A stretch of 5,234 nt of DNA from assembly GCA_009618475.1 (NCBI GenBank), contig WJOV01000058.1, forward strand, positions 1-5,234, given 5' to 3'. Source of the stretch: Methanosarcinales archaeon (GTDB lineage: Archaea; Halobacteriota; Syntropharchaeia; Alkanophagales; Methanospirareceae). A model generated the notes under the pieces. That model was given only the letters and a program-made list of their open reading frames with translations, was not told the DNA's origin and searched no databases. Positions 1-4,527 of the stretch are shown one piece after another. Position 1 is the stretch's first letter; every line of letters begins with the position of its first letter. Position numbers and translations under genes: made by a program.

Positions 1-2
1 GG

Positions 3-53
3 AAGTTTACGAGGGATAAGGCTGATAAGAAGTTGTCCAAGTATTATATCTAA
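3..53 (+). CDS. possible C-terminal end of an unidentified protein (5' truncated)
   Basis: One forward frame is open from the window edge and would encode KFTRDKADKKLSKYYI followed by TAA at 51-53. The lysine-rich hydrophilic tail looks like a natural protein end, and the gene would converge on the archaeosortase gene. Only 16 codons are visible, so no family can be named. Another forward frame is open to a TAA at 58-60, so the frame choice is a judgement. The sequence to the left of the window is needed to decide whether this is a gene. Confidence 0.3.
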   Translation, partial: KFTRDKADKKLSKYYI

Positions 54-62
54 GGATTAAAT

Positions 63-86
63 TGTGGAGACACTAGTATGTCCACA
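63..86. repeat. imperfect 24-bp dyad in the 3' intergenic spacer
   Basis: TGTGGA (63-68) is matched by TCCACA (81-86). The interior is also largely self-complementary around a central CTAG at 73-76, with two mismatched pairs. It lies just past the possible plus-strand stop and downstream of the artA stop. It could be a terminator hairpin between convergent genes: the plus strand has a T-rich stretch at about 123-133. A chance or regulatory dyad is equally possible. I see nothing else in 54-206. Confidence 0.3.
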
Positions 87-206
87 TACCGTCGCTTTAC
101 TTCACTCATCTATATTCTCAGTTGTTTTTCTTTAAGATATACCTTTCGTATTTGTAGGCTGAAGTAAAATTTGATTTAAGAGCACGGAGGATTGTAACGC
201 CGTTTT

Positions 207-1001
207 CTATTTGCTTTGATTTTTTCTGAAGATAAACCGGAAAAAATCTTCCACCAGGTCCAGTGTCTCCGGAAGTATCACGAACACGGCATAAGCAACG
301 ACAATCAACGAAATCATTATGCCTATCCTCGCTATTACGTTGTGAGCGATGTCAAAACTTTGCAGTGGCAAGCCAAACCACTGCCCGAAATACGCAGCCG
401 CAACAAACACGTTTCTGATTATGTTCAATCCATATATAACGGGCACAGAGACGAGAAAAGCTTTTAACTTTCTTCTCATTGCGGCGTTTACACCAAAAAT
501 CAATCCGATGAAAAGAACCATACTCTGTATCGCGGTGCAAGCTAAGATTATCTCTATCGGATTGTATGAGTCATGAAAAGAACTGCTGGTCGTGTAAATG
601 CTGGATAGAGGCACCATATAAACGCCAACGTTGAAAAGATTTAGCACAATAGTCGTTATTTTAGCGGTGATGAAAATGAGTGAATCGCCGAGAAAGGTGA
701 TTTCAGAGAAAGGGAAGTAAAAGACAGCGGTTATGAGTGCAACTTTTGTTATCGTGAAAAACAAATCCTCGTTTTCACCCGGTCTTATCAAAAGAAGAGC
801 CAAAAGGAGCGAAAAGGTAAGAAATACGAGAGCTAAGGAAGCATCAAAGTATTCCTCTTGAACGAAATAGTCGAAGGCTTCGAAATAGCAGTATCCGGCG
901 ATAAATAGCCAGCCTGAAGCACCCACCGCTCTTCTACGTAATAACAGCGCCAGAAGGAACAGAAGTATTGCAATAAACGGGAGTGCGGATTTTAAAATCA
1001 T
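207..1001 (-). CDS. artA: archaeosortase A-like membrane protein (exosortase/archaeosortase family)
   Basis: This is a 264-residue, very hydrophobic protein with about seven or eight predicted membrane segments, the clearest near residues 5-21, 53-72, 104-132, 149-171, 180-203 and 222-245. The signatures of the archaeosortase/exosortase family occur in the expected order: a Cys in ACTAIQS (C155), an Arg in GLNIIRN (R196), and DIAHNVIAR with H220 and R225. In this family the Cys and Arg are essential for cutting near a C-terminal PGF-CTERM-type anchor and coupling the protein to a lipid, as shown for ArtA of Haloferax volcanii. Likely substrates are S-layer or other envelope proteins, but none is encoded here. 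The start is supported by a Shine-Dalgarno-like GAGGAAG six bases upstream and a TATA box further upstream. The gene is monocistronic in this window. The family call is firm; the ArtA subtype rests on motif context. Confidence 0.85.
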   Translation of the reverse strand: MILKSALPFIAILLFLLALLLRRRAVGASGWLFIAGYCYFEAFDYFVQEEYFDASLALVFLTFSLLLALLLIRPGENEDLFFTITKVALITAVFYFPFSEITFLGDSLIFITAKITTIVLNLFNVGVYMVPLSSIYTTSSSFHDSYNPIEIILACTAIQSMVLFIGLIFGVNAAMRRKLKAFLVSVPVIYGLNIIRNVFVAAAYFGQWFGLPLQSFDIAHNVIARIGIMISLIVVAYAVFVILPETLDLVEDFFRFIFRKNQSK

Positions 1002-1007
1002 TTCGTT

Positions 1008-1014
1008 CTTCCTC
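1008..1014 (-). promoter_or_regulatory. ribosome binding site of artA
   Basis: On the minus strand GAGGAAG lies six bases before the ATG at 1001-999. It is the clearest Shine-Dalgarno-like site in the window and supports this start codon. Confidence 0.6.
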
Positions 1015-1048
1015 TAATCCATACATTAACAAACAACACAAGTCTTTT

Positions 1049-1241
1049 TAATTTACTTATATAACTTGACATTGTCAGATTAACCGCGGAGTTCACGGAG
1101 AACGCAGAGGATGTAGGTTTAGGGGTTTAGGGTTTTACAACCTGATAACCCCTAACCCCCCTTATTTTCTCTGCGAACTCAGCGTTCTCTGCGGTAAATT
1201 TAATATGTGACAAAGTCAAGATAAGTTATCCAAGTAAATTA
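1049..1241. repeat. 193-bp nested palindromic element, MITE-like (unit A)
   Basis: The ends are a perfect 10-bp inverted pair, TAATTTACTT at 1049-1058 and AAGTAAATTA at 1232-1241. Moving inwards the arms stay related: CTTGACATTGTCA (1065-1077) faces TGACAAAGTCAAG (1208-1220) with one mismatch. ACCGCGGAG-type repeats (1083-1110) then face GCGTTCTCTGCGGT-type repeats (1170-1195), with small length differences between arms. The centre holds a 9-bp inverted pair, TTAGGGGTT (1119-1127) and AACCCCTAA (1147-1155). No protein is encoded. The structure suits a non-autonomous mobile element or a structured intergenic repeat. It fills most of the spacer between artA and the tRNA. Confidence 0.7.
1057..1064 (-). 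promoter_or_regulatory. probable TATA box of artA
   Basis: TTATATAA lies 56-63 bases upstream of the artA start on the minus strand. With usual archaeal spacing of about 25 bases, transcription would begin near 1030-1035 and give a leader of about 30 bases that includes the GAGGAAG site. The octamer is itself palindromic, and it sits inside the left arm of the palindromic element at 1049-1241, so the element appears to supply the promoter. Confidence 0.5.
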
Positions 1242-1257
1242 TTAGATAATATAGTAA

Positions 1258-1269
1258 TTAAATATAAAA
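1258..1269 (+). promoter_or_regulatory. probable TATA box (A-box) of the tRNA gene
   Basis: The AT-rich TTAAATATAAAA is centred about 32 bases upstream of the mature tRNA 5' end at 1296. That is the normal place for an archaeal TATA box when transcription begins a few bases before the tRNA. It lies just outside the palindromic element that ends at 1241. Confidence 0.5.
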
Positions 1270-1295
1270 GGAGAGAATAATAAAAACATTGCATT

Positions 1296-1449
1296 GCGCC
1301 GGTAGTGTAGCTTGGTATCACAGAGGCTTGCCAACCAGTCAACCTTTGTTTCTTCAAAAGAAAGAAACGTTGACGAAAGAAAGAACGTTTATAATAAAAA
1401 GGGGGAGGGCAAAAAGCCTCTAACCCGGGTCCAAATCCCGGCCGGCGCA
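1296..1449 (+). tRNA. tRNA-Gly (anticodon GCC) with an 81-nt intron
   Basis: The two exons (1296-1333 and 1415-1449) join into a 73-nt cloverleaf. The acceptor arm GCGCCGG pairs fully with CCGGCGC and is followed by discriminator A73 at 1449. The D-arm contains GG (18-19). The anticodon stem GAGGC/GCCTC encloses the loop UUGCCAA, with anticodon GCC at 1330-1332. The variable loop UAAC has four bases, and the T-stem CCGGG/CCCGG is perfect. CCA is not encoded. The T-loop reads UCCAAAU, so position 55, normally U (pseudouridine), is C. The intron lies at the canonical 37/38 position. All stems are intact, so this looks like a working gene rather than a pseudogene, although the U55C change is odd. 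Confidence 0.92.
1334..1414 (+). other. tRNA-Gly intron with bulge-helix-bulge splice motif
   Basis: The precursor folds into a canonical bulge-helix-bulge. UUGC (tRNA 32-35, 1328-1331) pairs with GCAA (1409-1412). The three-base bulges are C36-A37|A1334 and A1413-A1414|A1415, both cut after the second base. A two-pair outer helix, CC (1335-1336) with GG (1407-1408), follows. The intron also has a long hairpin of its own: GTCAAC (1338-1343) with GTTGAC (1369-1374), then GTTTCTT (1348-1354) with AAGAAAC (1362-1368), separated by a four-base CTTT bulge at 1344-1347. A purine-rich tail (1375-1406) follows. Removal would need the archaeal splicing endonuclease. Confidence 0.85.
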
Positions 1450-1493
1450 TTTTGGTGATGAAGTACGAAAGCAACGAGAAAAAAAGATTACGG

Positions 1494-1499
1494 TTTTTT
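1494..1499 (+). terminator. T-tract terminator downstream of the tRNA
   Basis: A run of six T on the plus strand lies about 45 bases past the tRNA 3' end; a shorter T4 follows the tRNA directly (1450-1453). Oligo-T tracts in the non-template strand end transcription in archaea. Either tract could serve. Confidence 0.4.
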
Positions 1500-1502
1500 A
1501 AA

Positions 1503-1647
1503 AGACACTGATTCACACGGATTTATTTCTTGTCCCTCCTATGGCGTTTCACAATCACAGACCTGCCAAAGTGGGAACAATAAAGTGTAGAAAATTCTAA
1601 TTGAGTAAAAACTTTTCATCCGTGTTAATCTGCGTTAATCCGTGTCT
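1503..1647. repeat. palindromic intergenic element (unit B)
   Basis: The left arm at 1503-1522 begins AGACACTGATT and ends CACACGGAT. Its inverted counterpart at 1618-1647 reads, on the minus strand, AGACACGGATT, then an extra segment related to AACGCAGATT, then AACACGGAT. The right arm also contains two near-copies of a TTAATC-(C/T)G(C/T)GT unit. The interior (1524-1617) has no open frame of note. The element fills the spacer between the tRNA and the arlF stop and ends eight bases from that stop. It has the same style as unit A but different arms. Confidence 0.6.
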
Positions 1648-1655
1648 ATAAATCA

Positions 1656-2210
1656 CTAGAAATATTTGCAATCAGAAACGCCATTTGGCATAACTATTTT
1701 TGTCCAGTTCCCGTTCGGGCTGGTGCCGTTTATCGCAGGGTAAACGCGAACCACGATATTCATCTCCTCATCAGGGTCAAATATTCCGGGGTTTATTAAA
1801 TCCCGCGTGACGTTCACAACCGTCCATTCGTTATCCTGCAATGCACTGCTATCAGTATCATTGTAAGGTATCCATCTGTGTATGGTGATATTCTCTGCTG
1901 CTGCGACAGAGTAGTTATGATAATAGACGAAGACGTCAATATGCTCGAACTCGGAAGCCAATATTTTCGTTGCGCCGGTGTTGTTGACAGAAACATTTAT
2001 ATTGCTTCCTGGGCCTGGGTTTGAGGGTGTTACAGAAACAGTTCCTATTTCTATTTCCGTTTTGAGCTTCGCATTATCTATTTCATTGATTTTCTTAAGC
2101 GAGTTGGATAACGTATCCATGGTAAACAGAGCGCCGGTTAGGAACAGGTAAGAAGAGGTACTAATTATTACGACCATCGCGATAGTAGCGAATATAGTTC
2201 CGAATCCCAT
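1656..2210 (-). CDS. arlF: archaellum stator protein ArlF (FlaF)
   Basis: This is a 184-residue protein starting MGFGTIFATIAMVVI, with one membrane segment at residues 5-26. A short polar linker rich in Lys, Asn and Glu follows, then a beta-strand-rich outer domain. ArlF-type features are the MGF start, VSVNNTGATKI (73-83), the DLINPGIFDPDEE segment (137-149), and a late GNW-KIVMPNGVS stretch (167-179). In Sulfolobus the ArlF outer domain is a beta-sandwich that binds the S-layer and acts in the stator with ArlG. Seven or eight N-X-S/T sequons suggest a glycosylated, externally exposed domain. The start is preceded by a GGGGGAAG-like purine tract. It follows arlG after a 94-bp spacer with a palindromic repeat. 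ArlF versus ArlG is assigned from the N-terminal sequence and could be swapped, though the two clearly differ. Confidence 0.75.
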   Translation of the reverse strand: MGFGTIFATIAMVVIISTSSYLFLTGALFTMDTLSNSLKKINEIDNAKLKTEIEIGTVSVTPSNPGPGSNINVSVNNTGATKILASEFEHIDVFVYYHNYSVAAAENITIHRWIPYNDTDSSALQDNEWTVVNVTRDLINPGIFDPDEEMNIVVRVYPAINGTSPNGNWTKIVMPNGVSDCKYF

Positions 2211-2227
2211 TTTTCTTCCCCCGGTTT

Positions 2228-2303
2228 ATAACCACAGATTACACAGATTACACAGATTTTTTGGTAACGCTTTTTGCTTGCAAAAAGGTTTAATCTCGTG
2301 GTT
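2228..2303. repeat. palindromic intergenic element (unit C) with tandem ACACAGATT repeats
   Basis: AACCACAGATTA begins at 2230 and is mirrored by TAATCTCGTGGTT (2291-2303), which reads AACCACGAGATTA on the other strand, with one indel. The left arm holds three tandem nine-base units related to ACACAGATT (2232-2258). The core is a perfect hairpin, CTTTTTGC (2270-2277) and GCAAAAAG (2280-2287). It occupies almost the whole arlG-arlF spacer and ends within two bases of the arlG stop. Confidence 0.6.
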
Positions 2304-2304
2304 T

Positions 2305-2784
2305 TTAGATTGAGAACTTATCTTCATCTGATATTCCGTTATACACGATAATTTTAACGTAATAGTCGCCTGCGGTGATGTTTGTAGAGGTGTTTATAGT
2401 TATATTTAGCGTTTCTCCAATGTCCCATCTTCCGTCACCATCGTCATTTTCAATAGAATAATTCCAGCTTGGAATGAGTGACCGGGATGAATCAAAAGGA
2501 ATGCGTTGAAACTCGTTTATTTCACCGAAGAAGACGTCAGAGCTTTCTATCTGTGGTATTTCCGAGGACCCCGTATTTTTCACCCATACGTATTCATACG
2601 AAGTTTTATTCGCTTCTGCGATAATATCAATGGAAGTTTCAATCCGGTCGCCGAGTTTTTCACTGGTTGAGACGACGGACGAAGTAGCACGATGCATAGC
2701 CGGATAGAGTGCACTAACGAGCATGCCTGCACATATCACGCAAGCAATAGTTATTATCGCAGTGGTAATCGCAGCTTCACTCAT
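2305..2784 (-). CDS. arlG: archaellum stator protein ArlG (FlaG)
   Basis: This is a 159-residue protein. Residues 4-27 (AAITTAIITIACVICAGMLV and on) form one N-terminal membrane segment, with no positively charged class III leader. The outer domain carries the ArlG-type strand motif YVWVKNTGSSEI (65-76) and a later acidic loop with DGDGRWDIGETLNITI (115-130), a pattern seen in ArlG and pilin-like domains. Sequons occur at N59, N108, N127, N131 and N135. ArlG in other archaea forms a short filament capped by ArlF and links the motor to the S-layer. The start codon is only three bases after the stop of the upstream arlCDE gene, which implies translational coupling. Confidence 0.75.
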   Translation of the reverse strand: MSEAAITTAIITIACVICAGMLVSALYPAMHRATSSVVSTSEKLGDRIETSIDIIAEANKTSYEYVWVKNTGSSEIPQIESSDVFFGEINEFQRIPFDSSRSLIPSWNYSIENDDGDGRWDIGETLNITINTSTNITAGDYYVKIIVYNGISDEDKFSI

Positions 2785-2787
2785 TTT

Positions 2788-3798
2788 TTAGTTCTTCTTT
2801 CCTTTCCCGGTCTCGGTCTTGGGATTGTGACCTGAAAATTGGGGTTTACTCTGGATTGACGCGTGTTTACCGTCTGTATTTTTTAAATTTAAAGGTAAAG
2901 GGCTGTGGCTGTTGCACAGTTCCTTAAGAAGCGCAAACAGTTCCTGGTGCTCACCGTTGAGAATCCTGTCTAATTCGCACAGCGCGGTAACGCAGTGCTT
3001 CGTTTCTACGTGCCCTTTCTCCGGGTTCAGAATGGCGTCCGGGAGTTCCGCGACTTGTAAAATTGTATCCTTCATCTCGCGTGATACACGTCCGGTCAGT
3101 TCATACAATTCCACTATTTGATTTAACTTCGCCATTCCGATGAGATTGACCGCGGTGTCCGCCCATTGTATAAGTTGTGCAAGCGTAACCGTGTCAACTA
3201 TTTCATTTTCGATTCCGGCTCCGACTCCCATTCCCATTCCACTCAGCTCTGATTCTGATTCTGATTCCAGTGCTGCCGTCGGATTGTGCTTTAGCGGTTT
3301 TCCTGGCTGCAATTGTGTTTCTATTTCTGCCAACTTCTCAATGGCACCTTCCAAATTTTGCAGCTTCTCTACCTCTACACTTCCCAGTTCCTTTAATTCC
3401 TGCACGCTATCCTCCAATTTTTTTAGCTTCTCTCCATCTATTCCCATTTCCTTTAATTGTTCCATAGCTTCCTCCATATTTTTTATTCGCTCTTCTTCTA
3501 TTCCATCACCTCCGCCCATTTCCTTTAAATGTTCCAGAGCCTCTTCCAAATTCTTTATTCGCTCTTCTTCTACCTCATTACCGCCGTCCATTTCCTTTAA
3601 TTTTTCCAGAGCATTTTCCATATTTCCCAGTCGCTCTTCGTCAACGCCACCAAGTCCTCTCCGGAACTGTTCGAGATAAGCAAACGGGTTTTCGGCGCTG
3701 TTCATCGTCTCTCGTAAGTCAACGAGCACTTTCTTTATCTCGCTCTTCACCAGTTTCACTTCGCCTTCCAGTGCGCTTATACGCTCTATCAGTTCCAT
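2788..3798 (-). CDS. ArlC-ArlD/E fusion, archaellum accessory coiled-coil protein
   Basis: This is a 336-residue cytoplasmic protein with no membrane segment. Residues 1-45 resemble ArlC: a coiled coil ending in SAENPFAYLEQF, with the conserved NPF at 37-39. Residues 52-157 hold five related coiled-coil repeats of the type EEERIKNLEEALEHLKEM, the first three spaced exactly 24 residues apart. A flexible linker follows, with a Glu-Ser run (178-184) and Gly/Met-rich GMGMGVGAG (187-195). Residues 203-252 match the ArlD/E domain: a helix around LIQWADTAVNLIG, then LNQIVELYELTGRVSREMK. An extra helical part with two Cys and a basic polar tail complete it. ArlC/D/E proteins dock the motor to the chemotaxis adaptor CheF in haloarchaea and euryarchaea. 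It sits between the archaellins and arlG, its usual place. Fused ArlCDE-type genes exist elsewhere; the repeat number here appears to be lineage-specific. Confidence 0.8.
   Translation of the reverse strand: MELIERISALEGEVKLVKSEIKKVLVDLRETMNSAENPFAYLEQFRRGLGGVDEERLGNMENALEKLKEMDGGNEVEEERIKNLEEALEHLKEMGGGDGIEEERIKNMEEAMEQLKEMGIDGEKLKKLEDSVQELKELGSVEVEKLQNLEGAIEKLAEIETQLQPGKPLKHNPTAALESESESELSGMGMGVGAGIENEIVDTVTLAQLIQWADTAVNLIGMAKLNQIVELYELTGRVSREMKDTILQVAELPDAILNPEKGHVETKHCVTALCELDRILNGEHQELFALLKELCNSHSPLPLNLKNTDGKHASIQSKPQFSGHNPKTETGKGKKN
3248..3267 (-). repeat. TCTGAT hexamer microsatellite encoding a Glu-Ser run
   Basis: Three tandem TCTGAT hexamers plus a partial one encode the ESESESE stretch at residues 178-184 of the fusion protein. 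The hexamer keeps the reading frame when it expands or contracts, so linker length could vary without breaking the gene. Confidence 0.6.
3328..3645 (-). repeat. tandem ~72-bp coding repeats in the ArlCDE coiled coil
   Basis: Five related units encode residues 52-70, 76-94, 100-118, 121-137 and 141-157. The first three are spaced exactly 72 bp apart. They keep strong nucleotide similarity, for instance the shared TTTATTCGCTCTTCTTCTA around 3482-3500 and 3554-3572 on the plus strand. Units four and five are more diverged and spaced about 60 bp. The pattern suits recent in-frame duplication of the coiled-coil segment. Confidence 0.8.
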
Positions 3799-3823
3799 TT
3801 TACACTTTCTTTCCTAATCATCA

Positions 3824-3840
3824 CCACGTTGCGTACGTGG
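3824..3840. repeat. 17-bp palindrome upstream of arlCDE
   Basis: CCACGT (3824-3829) and ACGTGG (3835-3840) form a perfect 6-bp inverted repeat around TGCGT. It lies 26 bases upstream of the arlCDE start. It could be an operator-like dyad or an mRNA hairpin in the leader, possibly marking a processing point between the archaellin transcript and the downstream genes. Confidence 0.4.
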
Positions 3841-3890
3841 AAAAAATAAAAAATGGGTGAGGGTAAAAAAACAAACCCTCTATTTTTTTT
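3841..3890 (-). terminator. probable (partial) terminator after the archaellin genes
   Basis: On the minus strand, 32 bases after the archaellin stop, GAGGGT (3880-3875) pairs with ACCCTC (3864-3859) across a loop of ten bases containing T7. A second T-rich tract, T6-A-T6 (3853-3841), follows. Oligo-T tracts terminate archaeal transcription. The accessory genes continue on the same strand, so termination is probably incomplete, or arlCDE has its own promoter. Either way archaellin mRNA would be in excess. Confidence 0.6.
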
Positions 3891-3911
3891 CGGTTTGCGT
3901 TTTAGTGCAGT

Positions 3912-4511
3912 TTACATCGACATGACTTTGTAGACCGATGCCGGCACTGTTTTACTTACTGCAAGTGTCGTGCCCTCTGGTGGTTTCACCTCTATCGTGA
4001 AACTCGCATGTGGGTTCAAATCCACCACATTAACTAACAGTTGTCCCTTTTCGCCTCTTTCCAAAAGGTTGTCACCATCGTCGCCACCAACGAATGTAAA
4101 TGCCCACTCATTTTCCTCAGTAGGCATGGTACCATTCTCGCAATGAGTCCAATTCTTCGTCATCAGGACGTGCCCCGCCTCGACAGTATACGACATTACG
4201 GTTTCGTTTAAGTCCACTGGATTTTGCCCTGCCGTAAGCCGTACATAGAACGTTACATTGCCCAGTTGACCAGCGGCTGTCTCGTTAGTTCCATATCCGA
4301 TTATGTCACCCGCGAGTTCAACAGAAGAGGTAGCATGCTTAATGCCTGTATGGATGGTAGATTTGGCTGTTTGCGTGGTGAAGAAACCAGCATTCAGGAC
4401 TACGTATGAGAACACCGCAGCAACCACGACGAACGCGGTCAGCACGATTGCAGCTTCCAACCCGGTGAACGCTCGCTTATCTTTTCTTATAGATTTTCTT
4501 TTTCCGCTCAT
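3912..4511 (-). CDS. arlB: archaellin (archaeal flagellin, class III signal peptide)
   Basis: This is a 199-residue filament subunit. The basic leader KRKSIRKDKRAFTG ends at G17; the prepilin-type peptidase (FlaK/ArlK) should cut between G17 and L18. The hydrophobic filament-core helix begins LEAAIVLTAFVVVAAVFSY and is followed by AGFFTTQ (41-47), the form typical of Methanomicrobia archaellins. The outer beta domain has five N-glycosylation sequons (N76, N85, N102, N120, N126), the ERGEKGQLLVN strand (151-161) and the usual end FTIEVKPPEG (171-180). A single Cys at 124 is unusual for an archaellin. It starts 16 bases after the stop of the preceding archaellin, in the same operon, with only a weak purine-rich AAGAAGAAAAA before its ATG. 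Confidence 0.93.
   Translation of the reverse strand: MSGKRKSIRKDKRAFTGLEAAIVLTAFVVVAAVFSYVVLNAGFFTTQTAKSTIHTGIKHATSSVELAGDIIGYGTNETAAGQLGNVTFYVRLTAGQNPVDLNETVMSYTVEAGHVLMTKNWTHCENGTMPTEENEWAFTFVGGDDGDNLLERGEKGQLLVNVVDLNPHASFTIEVKPPEGTTLAVSKTVPASVYKVMSM
4424..4461 (-). repeat. 38-bp identical segment shared by the two archaellin genes, copy 1
   Basis: Positions 4424-4461 are identical to 5174-5211. Both encode the start of the mature archaellin core helix (LEAAIVLTAFVV). Similarity continues past both ends with scattered changes. Confidence 0.85.
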
Positions 4512-4527
4512 TTTTTCTTCTTTTTCG

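Noticed and set aside
216..576. Small plus-strand open frames opposite artA
   Set aside because: They overlap the archaeosortase motifs on the other strand and show no protein-like pattern or start signals.
1115..1158. Telomere-like TTTAGGG/CCCTAA repeats
   Set aside because: There are only two imperfect units on each side, arranged as an inverted pair in the core of palindromic element A. There is no long array and no sign of a DNA end.
1226..1516. 96-codon minus-strand open frame over the tRNA
   Set aside because: It covers the complete tRNA and its intron on the other strand, has no recognisable domain and lacks a ribosome binding site that I can see.
2232..2258. Tandem ACACAGATT units as a CRISPR array or origin iterons
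   Set aside because: The units are nine bases long with no spacers and only three copies; they form one arm of an inverted repeat between operon genes.
3140..3679. 179-codon plus-strand open frame, rich in Ser and Pro
   Set aside because: It is antisense to the repeated coiled-coil gene; its low-complexity Ser/Phe/Pro composition is the mirror of Glu/Lys/Leu repeats.
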